Origin: Stemphylium vesicarium
Lineage: Eukaryota > Ascomycota > Dothideomycetes > Pleosporales > Pleosporaceae
Assembly (NCBI GenBank): GCA_004380135.1
Contig: QXCR01000066.1
Location: 62,001 to 126,000 of the forward strand
Length of the DNA stretch: 64,000 bases
Reading direction: 5' to 3'
Under the pieces are notes generated by a model that worked only from the letters and a program-made list of their open reading frames with translations, made no database searches and was not told where the DNA came from. Within the stretch, counting starts at the first letter, position 1, and each line of letters opens with the position of its first letter. Of the stretch, positions 24,360 through 36,447 are shown in pieces. The translations under genes were made by a program, and so were the position numbers.

Positions 24360-25709
24360 GCCTCGTCTACTATCATTCGAAACGATACCATTTATTCACG
24401 CGGCGGCTTCTGATCGTCTCCGCTCCTGAGCATGAAGCTGTTCCGTCCGGAGAGATGCAAAAAGGAGTCTCGAATGGGCGTCGGTTTTATCAGGTGTATA
24501 CTACGAAGAGCGCACCCTTTTCTGCTTTATTGAGCGCGTCTGAAATGATACCGACATTCACGTTTACAAAGAATGACCTGGCTTGCTTTTCTTTCGGGGC
24601 TATCGGCCTCCCCGTTCACGCGAAATGACCATGGGCCGACACCGCAAATGATGTTCCTCGATTGCCTTTGGAAATGATGGGTGGGCGCAGAGGGTTGCAC
24701 AACCAAAGGGATGAGGGACTGGCAAAATTCGGGATGTACTGAGTATGGGAAGCTGAGGAAGGGTCTCGCTTATCCGATTTCCGACTCTTCAGCATGGGTT
24801 ACGATGCGTCACCTGGGTTGCATGCGGGTGTTTTTCCTTTTGTTCAAGATGTATCCGGCGGGCTGAACAGGGTGGTGAGGCTCATTTCGCGATTCGGACG
24901 ATTTCATTCTGGCCGTCGAAATGGCCATCCAATCTGGGTAATGGTCCTGCACTGAGAGCACATGGACTGGCAAATGGACGACCGTCACTGGGACACTTTT
25001 AGAGCAAAGAATCGTACGTCTGCAGCGGAGCAGGATCCGGTTCGGCAATGACTAACCTGCTGTCTTACTTTCCCCTGCGCACACTTCCCGTGATGGATAG
25101 AAGTCTTCTTATATCTCATTTTCCTCCTAATCTTTGTATCATGTCAAGATTATTGCCTTTATGCATTTGCTAACAAGATATGGTTTACAGAACGGAGATG
25201 GGACCACCAACAAGAGGCTATCGGAGATTGCTGGTCTGTAGGTTGGAGCATGGTGAGTCTTGCTTGTAAATTCGAGGTGATTGGACTTTTGCCATCTCGT
25301 GATTAAAGTGCTTCGTAGCAGACCGCGAGCCTCCTTTCTGCATCTTCCTAGAGTTACCTAAGTAAAGTTTTGTTATGGCATAGGCGACCTCAAGTCGAGA
25401 AGGTTATGGAGTAGTATTGTGGTATACGCTAGACGCTGGATGCTAATGACGCGGTAGAAGGAAGATAATATGTCGTCTGGTTGGACTGATACTCCTCTTT
25501 TACTTAAGCCGCGAGGCCACCTCTACATGCTGGCTTATGATCATGGTGAGAGAAGCGGTAGGCGAATACAAAGTTACTTCGGTCACCCAGAACTTCTTGA
25601 TTCATACCTGCTACTATTATTTTCTATAACATATATTTCAAGTCTATTTTTAGGAGGCACATTCTACAGGTCGTGTACTGAGTGACTTAATCGGCACTCA
25701 GCGATAGAC
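24360..25709. other. Intergenic between GSK-3 and CBP80
   Basis: 3' flank of GSK-3 and promoter of the cap-binding gene. Short open frames only; nothing supported. Confidence 0.5.
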
Positions 25710-28700
25710 ATGGAATACATGTCACCAGATCGACAAGAGGTGCTTGCTAGGCCAGATGCTAGCTCTCAAGATCATACCGTCGACCACACGGCGCCGACCA
25801 ATGATGTGTCCATGGAGGTCGACGTCGAAGGTGCGTGGGCGGAGCGCCAAGATCGGGGCTCAAACGACACTAACCCTATTGAATCACAAGCTCTCCCGGA
25901 AACTCCAAAGCGACTTCCGCGCATCAACCTTGACAATCCACCTTCGCGACCTATCCGTAAACATCGCAATCGAGCTTTTCGATCCCGCGACCGCATTTCC
26001 GACCACTGGCCCGGCGATTTCTACCGCTCACGCGAACCTTCGTACTACGACCGCGACGACTTACGCGCCAACGGTAGTCCAAGACCGCGGCGCGAGAGGG
26101 AAAACTCCCCAGAAACGTTGAAGCAAAAGGCTCAGTCAGAGTTCATCGCAGCTATGGCGGACGTTGATTTCAAGGATGAGCGTGACGATAGGCGCGAGGA
26201 TCGACGTGACGACAGGCGCGATCGCGGTGGTAATCGAGGGAACAACAAGCGCCGCCGTGATGGTGAGTTTGCATATTTTCCGGCCATACGACTGCATAGC
26301 TAGTATGGATTCGCTGGGTCGCCCCAAGACACTTGACGATTGCAAAGTGCATCGATCTGCATCATCGAGCAACCGGCCTCATTCTATGCCTGTGCAATCG
26401 CCTACAACTTTCACATAACAGTGCTAACGCAATGACCGCATAGACGATGGCGACAACTACTACCGGGGTGATGACCGCCGTGGTCCCCAGCGACGCCGCA
26501 ACGACGATGGCCCCCCACGCCGCCGATACGAAGAGCCAGCTTTCCCTAAGCTACGAAGGCTGCTTCTGAATATCGCCAGCTCCACCAAGCTCCCGCAAGA
26601 CGAGGCCATTGAGATTGCAAAGCTCTTTGGAGAGAACTACGAGGACGAGCGTCTCCGCTCTGACTTCTTGGATGTCTTTGTCCAGCTGTAAGCACTACCA
26701 ATGCTCGCTTTCACGATCTCACTGACTGGTAACAGCATCGTCGAGCAACCCTTCAAGATTCCTTTCGTCGCAGCCGTCGCCTACTATGCGAACGATGTCA
26801 AGCCGGAAATGACCGCCGAGGCCATGAAGCGCGTTTCGGATAGGGCTCAAGAGGCGCTCAACGCTGGCGAGTGGAAAGAGTTCAAACTGCTTCTGAGGTT
26901 CTTCGCATGCCTGCAGTCGCTGTACGAGGAGGACGGCGTCTTCACTTTCCTTGGCCAGTTATTCGATACGGTTGTCGATCTCCAGAGCGCAAACGAGAAC
27001 GATGTAAGGATCCCCGCAAGAAACGACTTCCTTCTAGCTAACGTGCCCAGGTCCTCGGTATCGAACTTGTCAAGATCATTCTTCTCACAATCCCCTACGC
27101 ACTAGTTGCAGGTGGGGAGCGCTTCCACGAGCAGGCACAGCAGCTGTTGAAGAACACCGGCATTGTCGCTAGCAACATGGTTCCCATTGAGAGCCTCATC
27201 CACTCATATGTCGGCGATTTCGAGTCGAAGCCAGTAAACTACAACAGCGTCATCGGTCTCCTCCAAGCCCAGCTTTCAGTTGAGGCCGAGTCAGGATTTG
27301 AGCTCAAGTGCATTCCACGCATCGATCCCGAGGCTTTGCGTAGAATGAACGCCGAAGATGATGCTCTGCCTACAGCTCCTCAGACCCACGCCTTCCCCAC
27401 ATTCACCATCCCATCTCCCGTCAATCCTGGTCCTCGGCCTGTTTTCCCGGAAGCCTACTTCTCTCTCTTCGCCGATCAGGAGGTTGACACCGTCCCCAAG
27501 ACCACTGACATTGCATCTTCGCTTGTTCGAGATGCTATCGTTGACACCATCAACCAGCTCGACTTCAACCGTGAAATGGTTGCCAAGTTCCTCGTCGACG
27601 TCGACTGCTACTGGTCAGTCGACATATTCGCTAAACGCGGTTCGCCCTTTGACAAGTTCCGAGAGCTGGTTGGTGACAAGATCCAGTACAAGTCTGAAGA
27701 CATGATCATCGATGCCATCTTCTCTCAACTGTTCAAGTTGCCCAGCGCAGAGCACAAGCTCGTCTACTATCATGCACTTATCACACAGTGCTGCAAAGTT
27801 GCGCCAGCTGCCATCGCTCCCTCTCTTGGACGAGCTATCCGTACCATTTACAAGAACCTACCCATGATGGATCTCGAGCTTGGTTACCGGTTCTTGGACT
27901 GGTTCTCGCACCATCTCAGTAACTTTGAGTTCCGTTGGAGGTGGACTGAGTGGTAGGTCAACTGTCACGATTACTAGGGTTATGCTAATGTCACCACAGG
28001 CTTGAGGACCTCGAGCTTTCAAATCTACACCCGAAGAAGGCATTCATCCTCGCTACTCTGGATAAGGAGATCAGATTGTCATTTGCCAAGCGGATCCGGT
28101 CAACTTTGCCAGAGCCAATGCACTCGATGATTCCAGAGCGTCTCGATGCGGATAACAGCCCAGACTTCAAATATGACAACCAGGGTATGTTCATACTACG
28201 CGTTAGGAAGGAAACATGACTGACATTGCTTGCAGACACCCCCTACGCTGCTGAGGGTCAGACCTTGCTCAACCAGCTTAGGAAGAAGGCCACACCCGAA
28301 GAGGTGCAGGTCACAATCGACAGCATCCATGAGAAGGCTCTCGCTCAGGGCGTCGCTGAAGTCCTCGTACCTTCGACTGATGCATTTGTCACTGCCATCT
28401 GCCGGTTGGGTGCCAAGTCATTATCCCACGTCTTGTCGTGCATCGAGCGAGGCAAGGACCGTCTGCTAGAAATCTCACAGAATGAGATTGCACGCCGCCA
28501 AATCGTGGCAAGTGTCATCGAGTACTGGAGGGATCAGCCCGGTGTCGCAGTCCGCATCATCGACATCCTGCTCAACTACACCATTCTCGCGCCCATGACG
28601 GTTGTGCAATGGGTGTTTGGTAGCCACATGGGTGCCGGGGAGGCTTTGACTGAGAGCTGGGTCTTCGAGATGGTGTCCAACACAGTTGCCAAGGTCACTA

Positions 28701-29116
28701 ACCGCAACCGCCAAATTGCCTCTGCTCGTCTTCAGAAGGGTCTTCCACAGGAGCAGATCGAGATGGTCGAAGCCACTCTTGCCAAGGACAGGGACAATGC
28801 CCGCGACCTCTTCAAGTACATTGAAGACTCTATGCGCGGTGTCGCTGAGGGCTCTGCTGATACCTTGGTTGAGAAGTCCTCCAGCGGCGCGCTCACCGAG
28901 GAAGAGGTCCAGCTGATCAAGGCTTGGGGCAAGCGCTGGCACACTGTCTTTATCCGCAAGGCCCAAGTTGAAGAGTCCGTGGTTGGCGAAGATGCTGTCG
29001 AGGCGAGGATCAGGCTCCTTGCTGCGGAGCCCGACAGTGTCGCTGAGAACATGGAGCAGGACGGCAACGGTGTAGCAGAGGCTACTGATGGCGAAGCGCA
29101 GATGTCGCTTGCTTAG
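25710..29116 (+). CDS. CBP80: Nuclear cap-binding protein large subunit (CBP80, MIF4G)
   Basis: Six exons: 25710-26262, 26444-26687, 26736-27003, 27051-27952, 28000-28184 and 28236-29116. The frame is maintained, giving 1010 residues. From residue ~215 on, the protein has the helical MIF4G-type repeats of CBP80/Sto1 (FPKLRRLLLNIASS, FKIPFVAAVAYYAND, TPYAAEGQTLLNQLRKK). This is the subunit that, with CBP20, binds the m7G cap of nuclear transcripts for splicing and export. The first ~210 residues are Arg/Asp/Ser-rich and disordered. This is longer than most homologues, which begin near a MAD-type start. The ATG at 26154 (MADVDFKDE) is therefore an alternative start that would give an 862-residue protein. 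Intron 1 (181 bp) is the longest in the gene. Confidence 0.9.
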
Positions 29117-29878
29117 AGCGCTCAAAAGCCAAAAAGAACGATACTGGAGGTAATCAAAAAGTATGCGTGGGACAACATTTGCATTTTAGGGCGTAACGGT
29201 GTGGTTCATGGGCACCGTGTTCAAGGTCGAAGCACGTGACGGCACATAGCGCGCGGATTATACGACATCGACATTGGACTTTTCCAGATAGTGTACATTA
29301 TTGCTCGAAGTACTCACACGAAACTCGCCCATGCTACTATTGTCCCATACTTGAAAATAACTTGTAGCTTGTTGAGCAGGTAGATGTGTCTACATAGGTG
29401 GTGGCTGGGCGACAAGCTAGCGCAGTCTGACAGGCATCTCATGATGTGACGTTAAGAAATCTGACTCGAATTTATCATCCTCATCTTGTCTATGTTTTCC
29501 ACGAGCTACTCATCTCCGTGGGATTCGTGCGAAGTACCAGAGTCGATGCAAGTCGTATGCACGGTGACGGCTAGCGCGGGACGACTGGTGCATTTGGAGC
29601 TTGGACCGCCTCATCGTCATGTGAAAGATGTCGGAGCAGAACCCTGCAATTTATCGCGGCAGACGGCACCAAAGCAATGCAGTGCACCGCCAACATTCGG
29701 ACCGTAAACATCATGCCGCCTTGTATTTCATGCCTTTATAACCTCACATAATATCTGCACGCGTTGCTTCAGCGCTGTACATAATACACGACGTGCGACC
29801 CCACGGCCCGCTGTACCCTCGGTCGGTCCATCGCATCCCGCGTCCCCTGCTTGGGCGACTATCGACTCCACCGACGCA
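29117..29878. other. Intergenic between CBP80 and NIPA-like gene
   Basis: No gene is seen; short frames only. A C-rich leader precedes the ATG at 29879. Confidence 0.5.
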
Positions 29879-32104
29879 ATGCATATACCCCCCAGCTACG
29901 TCGCTGCTGGCTCAGCGACAGCGACAGCGACACCCGCACCAGCATCAAATCTAATACCCTATAATGGCTTATCTTGGTTATCAAAAGAGAAGGGTGGCGG
30001 CGGAGGCGTCGGATACCCGGAGAACTGGAGCAGTCTTATCGGCATCATTACCGCGATAATAGGAAACGTGCTGATATCTTTTGCGCTGAACATGCAGAGA
30101 TATGCGCACATCCGACTGGACAGGGAGTGGCAAGAGAAGGAGCGACAGAGGAAGAAGAGGAATGCCTCAAGCCTGAGCCTGAGCCGACTGAATGATGAAG
30201 TCACCAAGTTTGGTGGCCAAAAGAAAGACCGGCAAAGCGAGGATATGATTGAGCAGAGACAGGCACCAGACGCGAATATATTCGAAGCCAACGAGTCAGA
30301 TCCGCTGATTCCGCGATCGCGATCCCAGACAAGACCTGGCGTTGAAAGGGAAGACAGCGCGGGTTCGGGGCTGGAGGAACAGGCCTACAAGCAACAGTCC
30401 TACCTCAAGTCGCCATACTGGTGGTTTGGCATAATTCTTATGACGGTCGGAGAGGCTGGGAATTTCCTCGCGTATGGATTTGCGCCCGCGTCCATTGTCT
30501 CGCCGCTTGGTGTTGTTGCGCTCATTTCGAACTGCATCATCGCGCCTTTCATGCTCAAAGAGCCGTTCCGCAAACGCGACGCACTCGGTGTCATAATTGC
30601 AGTCGGGGGTGCAGTCACGGTAGTACTTTCGGCGAATGACAACAATCCAAAGCTAGGTCCAGGAGAAGTCTGGGATCTCATCAGGAGATGGGAATTTGAG
30701 ACGTATCTCGGCATCACTGTGGGAGTCATCATCCTCTTGATGGGTGCTAGCAACCGCTACGGAGATAAGAACATCTTGATCGATTTGGGGCTTGTGGGAT
30801 TGTTCGGTATGTTATTCTCCAACCATCCCACTCATTTTGCAGTGAAACTAATTTCAATTATAGGTGGTTACACTGCGCTCTCAACCAAAGGTGTCGCATC
30901 TTTACTTTCGTATACCCTATGGCGTGCCATCACTTTCCCAGTATTCTACCTACTAGTCGCCATCCTTATCGGTACTGCAATCATGCAGATCAAGTACGTC
31001 AATCGTGCTCTCCAGCGCTTCGATGCCACACAGGTGATTCCGGTCCAATTCGTTCTTTTCACACTATCAGTCATCGGCGGATCCGCAGTGCTCTATCGCG
31101 ATTTCGAAAGGACATCAGCACAAGACGCAGGAAAGTTTGTGGGTGGTTGCGCCCTTACTTTCTTTGGTGTCTGGTTGATCACAAGCGGCCGGCCTTCGCA
31201 CGACGAAGAGGAAGAGGATCGCGAGCCCGAACCAGAAGACGCTATCCATCTGGCAGGTGAGCGATATACCGATGAAGTGGATGAACCAACCGTTGAGGCT
31301 GCTGCAAGTACCCGACGCTCATCGACAGCACGTGCCCTATCACCGCCCATCACCATCGATTCCCGCTACCGCCACAATGACACACGCCCATCCACCCCCA
31401 GTATCAGACTCATCCCAGATCCCGTAACCCCACAAAACCCCGCTCGACCAGCCACCGCCGACATCATGTCATCCCTTGTCGCAAACCCCTGGACCCAACC
31501 CAACGAACCCGAGCGCCGCACCCCACCCCTAAACCGCCACACATCCACGCCCGTGCTCCCCTCCGAAGCCGCACCGCCCCCCATGGCCTCCGCCTCAGCC
31601 CCAGTCCTCCAACCGCCCTTCACCCCCACCCGCGGGAAATCCCAAAACGAAATTCCAACTACTCCCGGCTCCCAGCTGCGCCGCTTGAAAACCGGTGACC
31701 GCACCCCCAGCGCCCGCAACAGCATCGCTGGACCTTTGATAGCCAGTCCCCTCAGCACAAGCCTCAGTACAATGGTCCAGGATCTCAAGCGCGGCAATAG
31801 CGTTCGTTACCGTGAACACGAGGATTCTGTTCGTAGACGCGGCAGTGTGCTTGGGCTTGGGGCGAGGGATGCTGAGGATGGTGTTATGGGGGCTGGGGAG
31901 TTGCTTGGTAGACGCCTGACTAGAGAGAGTTTGGGGCCTTCGGAAGGTGCGGTTACGCCGGGGGCGAGTGGTACGAGTGGTAGGACGGGGAGAGGGAGGA
32001 GTTTTAGTGCGTCGCTTAATGAACTGTGGAGGGGGATTAGTGGAAGGGGTAGTAGGGAGGATTTGAGGGAGGAAGGAGGGGAGGGGAGGGGAGGGCGTGA
32101 GTAG
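29879..32104 (+). CDS. NIPA-family (DUF803) magnesium transporter-like membrane protein
   Basis: Exons 29879-30806 and 30864-32104 give 722 residues. The 57-bp intron (GTATGT..TAG) has no stop and is a multiple of three, so retention would also leave an open frame. The spliced form restores the conserved GLFGGYTALSTKGVASLLS segment. The membrane core has the NIPA signature order: WSSLIGIITAIIGN, YWWFGIILMTVGEAGNFLAY, FAPASIVSPLGVVALISN, and APFMLKEPFRKRDALGV. NIPA proteins carry Mg2+ and other divalent cations in plasma or endosomal membranes. The loop after TM1 is acidic and Lys-rich. The last ~320 residues are a cytoplasmic Pro/Ser/Thr/Arg-rich tail, long for the family but usual in filamentous fungi. 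Function is inferred from family only. Confidence 0.88.
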   Translation: MHIPPSYVAAGSATATATPAPASNLIPYNGLSWLSKEKGGGGGVGYPENWSSLIGIITAIIGNVLISFALNMQRYAHIRLDREWQEKERQRKKRNASSLSLSRLNDEVTKFGGQKKDRQSEDMIEQRQAPDANIFEANESDPLIPRSRSQTRPGVEREDSAGSGLEEQAYKQQSYLKSPYWWFGIILMTVGEAGNFLAYGFAPASIVSPLGVVALISNCIIAPFMLKEPFRKRDALGVIIAVGGAVTVVLSANDNNPKLGPGEVWDLIRRWEFETYLGITVGVIILLMGASNRYGDKNILIDLGLVGLFGMLFSNHPTHFAVKLISIIGGYTALSTKGVASLLSYTLWRAITFPVFYLLVAILIGTAIMQIKYVNRALQRFDATQVIPVQFVLFTLSVIGGSAVLYRDFERTSAQDAGKFVGGCALTFFGVWLITSGRPSHDEEEEDREPEPEDAIHLAGERYTDEVDEPTVEAAASTRRSSTARALSPPITIDSRYRHNDTRPSTPSIRLIPDPVTPQNPARPATADIMSSLVANPWTQPNEPERRTPPLNRHTSTPVLPSEAAPPPMASASAPVLQPPFTPTRGKSQNEIPTTPGSQLRRLKTGDRTPSARNSIAGPLIASPLSTSLSTMVQDLKRGNSVRYREHEDSVRRRGSVLGLGARDAEDGVMGAGELLGRRLTRESLGPSEGAVTPGASGTSGRTGRGRSFSASLNELWRGISGRGSREDLREEGGEGRGGRE

Positions 32105-34315
32105 GGGTGTTTTGAATAGATCTTTTTTTTTTCTCTCTTTTTTTTTTCATGTTTTGGGGTTTGTGGTAGATGTTGAATTGTGGCGCTGATTTGTTTTGGG
32201 GGAGGGGGGTTTCCTTCTGTTTTGTGTGCGGTGTGAGATGGGATGGGATGAGATATACCCCCTATGATGTGTTTATGTTTATGTTGTTATGGAAATGATT
32301 TTCTGGTTGTTGGTGCTTTTGGGAGTTTTGTAGAGCATTGCTTTGCGTATCTGATGTGGGTATAGATAAAACAAAGTCTAGATTCTGACCTTCCTTGACT
32401 AAACGCCTCGTCTAGAGTTAAACTTGTGCATATAATGATGCGACCATGTTTTGGGTCCTTCAAGATGGAGAGATATTGATGGTATTATGGAAGCGATTTC
32501 ACATAGCGCGTAGGCCTGAGACTCAGGTGTAAGGTGCCTTACCTTGCCTTTTTTCTGTACAAGTCATGCACTAGCCCAGCGAGGATGCGCATACTGGCTG
32601 CACTGCAATTCCTAGCGCGGGAAAAGTGTTGGTAACATAGTAGCCGTGGCAGCCTCGGGGAATCACGACGCTTTCGGCTGACTGCGGGTATTTTTTGCAT
32701 TGCAATTTCTAGTGTGGAAGAGATGTCATTTGCATGTTGGCTGAGGGCTAGCCCCTGTAGGGCAAAGTGTCGCATTTTTTTACCTGCACCAGGTGGCCTC
32801 TCACGCTGCTGAACGGGTAATGGGATTTGCACTGCAATTTCTAGCGCGGGCGAGGTGTGTCTTGGGGAGCAGCGGGGGTTGTGTGCCTGTACAGGTCTGA
32901 ACCTCAGGGCTTGAGGTGTGCCTCACTTCAACCTTTACTGCAATCTTTAAGGATAGACGTTCGATAAGTCGTGCTAGAGAATCAGTTGTACCTTTGTAGT
33001 AGTCTATCGCGTGGAGGATAAGTTTGGAGGGGTTCGCATTGTCTCTTCGTATGCGCCTGAATAGACTGTATGTGGGAAATATAGCTCGTCATGGTAGTGA
33101 CGAACTGTGTTCGCCTCCCGCCGCGACCTGGGTAAATATCGATGGCTTGTCAGCGCTCGCCCGCGCTAGAAATTGCAGTGCAAATTTGAGATGCATGGTC
33201 GCGCTGCAGGATCTCTGTGCTATTGGTCGCCCCTTTGTTGAACTGGTCACTTTCTATGCAGAGATACCTCAATGTGGTGGTACTGGCACGCGGACTCCAC
33301 ATGGCGTATAACTAACCCTACGCTTTTGAGGCTCTGCGAAGACTGCACTGTAATCTTTAGCGCAGAAGAAGCCTTCTGCGTGAGATTGACTATCCGGTGG
33401 ACTCACCGGTCTCATGTGGGCGCCAATGGTGAGGTACTTGTCAGGTGCACTGCAATTCCTAGCGTGGAAGAGCTGGTGAGCAGGGTCTGGCCACAGAGAA
33501 AGGCCCCACAATCTCGGTTGGACCTTAGATTAACCCGGGTATGGGGCTGCCATTTAATCTTACCCTGTTGCTAAGACTGTGCAGCAGTTCCTTGTGGGGA
33601 AAGGCTTTGACTCCGTTGTTGGCTGGGCATGTCTGATTGAACATCCACCGCATTACCACAATGATCACAAGATTGCTTCGAGTCCCTCCTCATCGGGATC
33701 GCTGCCTCCAGAACCACGTCTTATTGAATATGATCAGGACAGGGAAGTGCTCAGGCTACAAAAGCAGGCTGCATTGTAACGCTTTTAAATTCCTGTCGAG
33801 ATTGGTACTGTAAGCAGCACTAGCAGGACCAGACAATCAAGATAGAAGATGCGTAGCCTGACGGCTTCGATGTGATTCTCAAGAGCAAGCGTACCTAGTC
33901 AAGAGGCTGTAGGTGAATACGCTGACAACCTGGCATTTGACCGGGGGCCACAATGAGCTCATGCCGGGTTCGCAATGATGTGCCGTTTTCATGCCCGTGT
34001 TGATTGTTGCGCTTGTGAACTCCATCATATACATACTTCACGGGAACGAATGTATGCAATTCTAACGCAATGGCACTTGATTCAAATGAAGTCACGCGCG
34101 AAAACAGAACAGGTCAATGGTATGGTGGGTTTCTCCATTTCGCAGTGCCGATCTGCTCGCAAGAGAGGCTAGCGCCAGGGTCTGACCCCGCATTACCTAG
34201 GTCGGGTAGCGGCTCAAGTCCACGGCGATTCATTTTGTTCTGCAACTACAACGTCTATTCCTTTGTCTGTCGCTATGAGATTCTGCGATTTAGCCTCACG
34301 GCATCCGCCGCAAGT
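32105..34315. other. Intergenic with dispersed repeat, core/accessory boundary
   Basis: The first 300 bases are a T/G-rich 3' flank of the NIPA-like gene. Between 32.5 and 33.5 kb lies the short-repeat family listed separately. The last ~500 bases are promoter and leader of the Zn(II)2Cys6 regulator. No intact gene is seen. Confidence 0.55.
32597..33472. repeat. Seven dispersed copies of a ~24-bp element
   Basis: Copies of TGCACTGCAATTYCTAGCG, followed by YGGRA, occur near 32600, 32697, 32829, 32936 (weak), 33345 and 33445 on the plus strand. One copy near 33161-33184 is inverted. Spacing is about 100-250 bp. On the minus strand several copies read as the same hexapeptide ARNCSA in unrelated short frames, so the motif rather than the protein is shared. 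It may be the ends or internal repeats of a decayed transposon. Copy divergence includes CA-to-TA changes. Confidence 0.7.
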
Positions 34316-36415
34316 ATGTCCGGTCAGTCAACGACGAAGAGGCAGAAACACGTTACGACCGCCTGCCTGAACTGCCGCAAACGCAAGATCAAGTGTGACG
34401 CCTCCACTCCGTCATGCAGCAACTGCGTGCTATACACACAAGAGTGCGTCTATCAACATGGCCTTGATAAGCGCAAAATTCCGATGAAGGACCGACTGGC
34501 CGCTGCGGAGGCATACTCGAGTGAGCTTGAAACCTTGCTAGTAGCCAATGGTATTGCGTTGCCCGGTCAAGAGCGAGATATGCCGCCGAAAATTCCTAAC
34601 GCGGCATACTTGAGATCAGATTTGCCAACTACAAGTACTTGTGGATACCTTGACCGGACCGCTATTCCGGAGCACCAGGAAGTCTCCAGATCGTCCGCAG
34701 TTGACACATACCCACCACCAATCGAAGGGTCATCTCCTTTGGTCGATCAGATTACTGGCAGCTTAGGCTCTTTGCAACTAGCGGAAGATGGCCAACTTCG
34801 ATTCTACGGTGCCACCTCGAATCTGCACATTTTGACGAAAGAAACCCATGTATCCGGCCAAAGGCACGGCCTCACGCTGCCAAACGAGGTAGACGGCATA
34901 TTACGTGCGGCCGGCGTTGGCCATTCTGTGGATCCAGAACTGGAAGAACATCTCATCAAGCTTTATTTCTGCTGGGAAGACCCGAGCATTCACTTCGTGG
35001 AGCAGAATGTCTTTTACCGCGAAAGAATGCGATGCAAGGCAAATATCGGTACCAGCAAGCTATACTCAGAAGTGCTGGTCAACGCCATGTGCGCTGTGGG
35101 CGCTTCTTTCACGTCAAGACACTGTGTAGAGCTGCCAGAGCCACTCGTCGACTTCTTCGCGTCTCGGGCGAGAGCTCTACTTGATATCGAACTAGATTCC
35201 CCGACAATATCCACTGTCCAATCTCTTGGTATCCTGAGTGGAGTCGAGTCGATAAGGAAGCTAGACGCTAGGGGGTGGCTGTATAGCGGAATGGCAGTCC
35301 GTCTTGCTACCGACCTTGGTCTGCATCTCGACAGCCAGTTTTATGTGGACGCTGGTATTATCGACGAGGAAGAAGCGTTGCTGAGAAAGGTCGTGTTCTG
35401 GGGCGTTTTCATACATGAGCGGATGTGGTCCCTTTATCTCGGTCGCCCGGTGTCGCTTAACGAAAATGCGATCACTATTCCGCAGTATGTTGCAAGCCAG
35501 ACAAATACGAGGTACTGGCAGCCATATATCGACGAAGATGACGACACTTCTTTTCCACCTCTTCTTGATCCCATCGAGAAGCTCCACAGATTCAACGCGT
35601 CCCTGTGCGCTAAGATGACGCGTGTTCGAGACACGCTATACTCAGACGCGCCCCTCGCTACATCTAGCCCCCAACAACTTCACGACTTCGCGTCAGATAT
35701 GCGATCAGAGCTGCTTGATTGGCATGTCGCTCTACCAGAGGCTCTTTGCGTTGATCTCTCATCGATTGTAGCATTCTACGTGCCCCACGTGTTGCAGCTT
35801 CACATGCAATACCACACGCTGATGATCCTGGTCAATCGCCCATTCTTTGCGCAGAACACTCCACCCATGCCAAACATCACATTCTCCGACCCCAAAATAG
35901 GTCGGCCCGCATGTACCGAGTCTGCGCGGGCAATATCCAGGTTGTTGCAGATATATCGACGCTTGTTCAATTTCCGCCGTATCAACATACAGGCAGTTCA
36001 CCTCATATTCACGGCTAGCCTCATTCACGCCCTCAACGCATGCCAGGCAACTACAGATCCTTCTTCGAGAAACTCTGCGTGGAATGACCTCGAGATATGC
36101 CAACAGGCTCTTTCCGAGATGAGCACAGGGTTTCAAAGTGCAGCCAGGGCTCTCCAAGTGGTCAACGGCATCAGGTCTGAGTTGCTGGCAGCTACCCGCA
36201 AAGGGGTGAAGCGGAGTGCGTATTCCGCAGCTACAACCAATGAAGGAGAGCTCAGCACAAAGCGACAACGCCCGGATGGCTTGGAACGCGGCGCAAGCAC
36301 ATTCCCCGAGAGTGTTGATACTGCACAAGATCAGTCGATTTTGGACCCTTCACTAAACCTGGTCGATTCAATATTCTGGTCGGAGATGATGAGTCTGGAT
36401 TTCCCAAGGTTTTGA
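34316..36415 (+). CDS. Zn(II)2Cys6 fungal-specific transcription factor
   Basis: A single exon from ATG 34316 gives 699 residues. The frame is open further upstream, but the zinc cluster begins 17 residues after this ATG as is usual. Cysteines at 17, 20, 27, 34, 37 and 44 form the C-x2-C-x6-C-x6-C-x2-C-x6-C cluster, flanked by basic residues (RKRKIKC). A linker and short coiled-coil segment follow (KDRLAAAEAYSSELETLL). The middle region from about residue 190 (VDGILRAAGVGHSVDPELEEHLIKLYF) resembles the fungal_trans domain of NirA-like regulators. It is convergent with the SDR gene (32 bp between stops) at the edge of the SDR / monooxygenase / MFS set. It is the obvious candidate to regulate that set, probably through the shared upstream element. 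No inducer can be named. Confidence 0.9.
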   Translation: MSGQSTTKRQKHVTTACLNCRKRKIKCDASTPSCSNCVLYTQECVYQHGLDKRKIPMKDRLAAAEAYSSELETLLVANGIALPGQERDMPPKIPNAAYLRSDLPTTSTCGYLDRTAIPEHQEVSRSSAVDTYPPPIEGSSPLVDQITGSLGSLQLAEDGQLRFYGATSNLHILTKETHVSGQRHGLTLPNEVDGILRAAGVGHSVDPELEEHLIKLYFCWEDPSIHFVEQNVFYRERMRCKANIGTSKLYSEVLVNAMCAVGASFTSRHCVELPEPLVDFFASRARALLDIELDSPTISTVQSLGILSGVESIRKLDARGWLYSGMAVRLATDLGLHLDSQFYVDAGIIDEEEALLRKVVFWGVFIHERMWSLYLGRPVSLNENAITIPQYVASQTNTRYWQPYIDEDDDTSFPPLLDPIEKLHRFNASLCAKMTRVRDTLYSDAPLATSSPQQLHDFASDMRSELLDWHVALPEALCVDLSSIVAFYVPHVLQLHMQYHTLMILVNRPFFAQNTPPMPNITFSDPKIGRPACTESARAISRLLQIYRRLFNFRRINIQAVHLIFTASLIHALNACQATTDPSSRNSAWNDLEICQQALSEMSTGFQSAARALQVVNGIRSELLAATRKGVKRSAYSAATTNEGELSTKRQRPDGLERGASTFPESVDTAQDQSILDPSLNLVDSIFWSEMMSLDFPRF

Positions 36416-36447
36416 ACACTGTTCTGTTGCTATCGGAAACACTCCAT

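Noticed and set aside
32597..33472. CRISPR-like array
   Set aside because: Copies are unevenly spaced, occur in both orientations and are diverged; the genome is eukaryotic.
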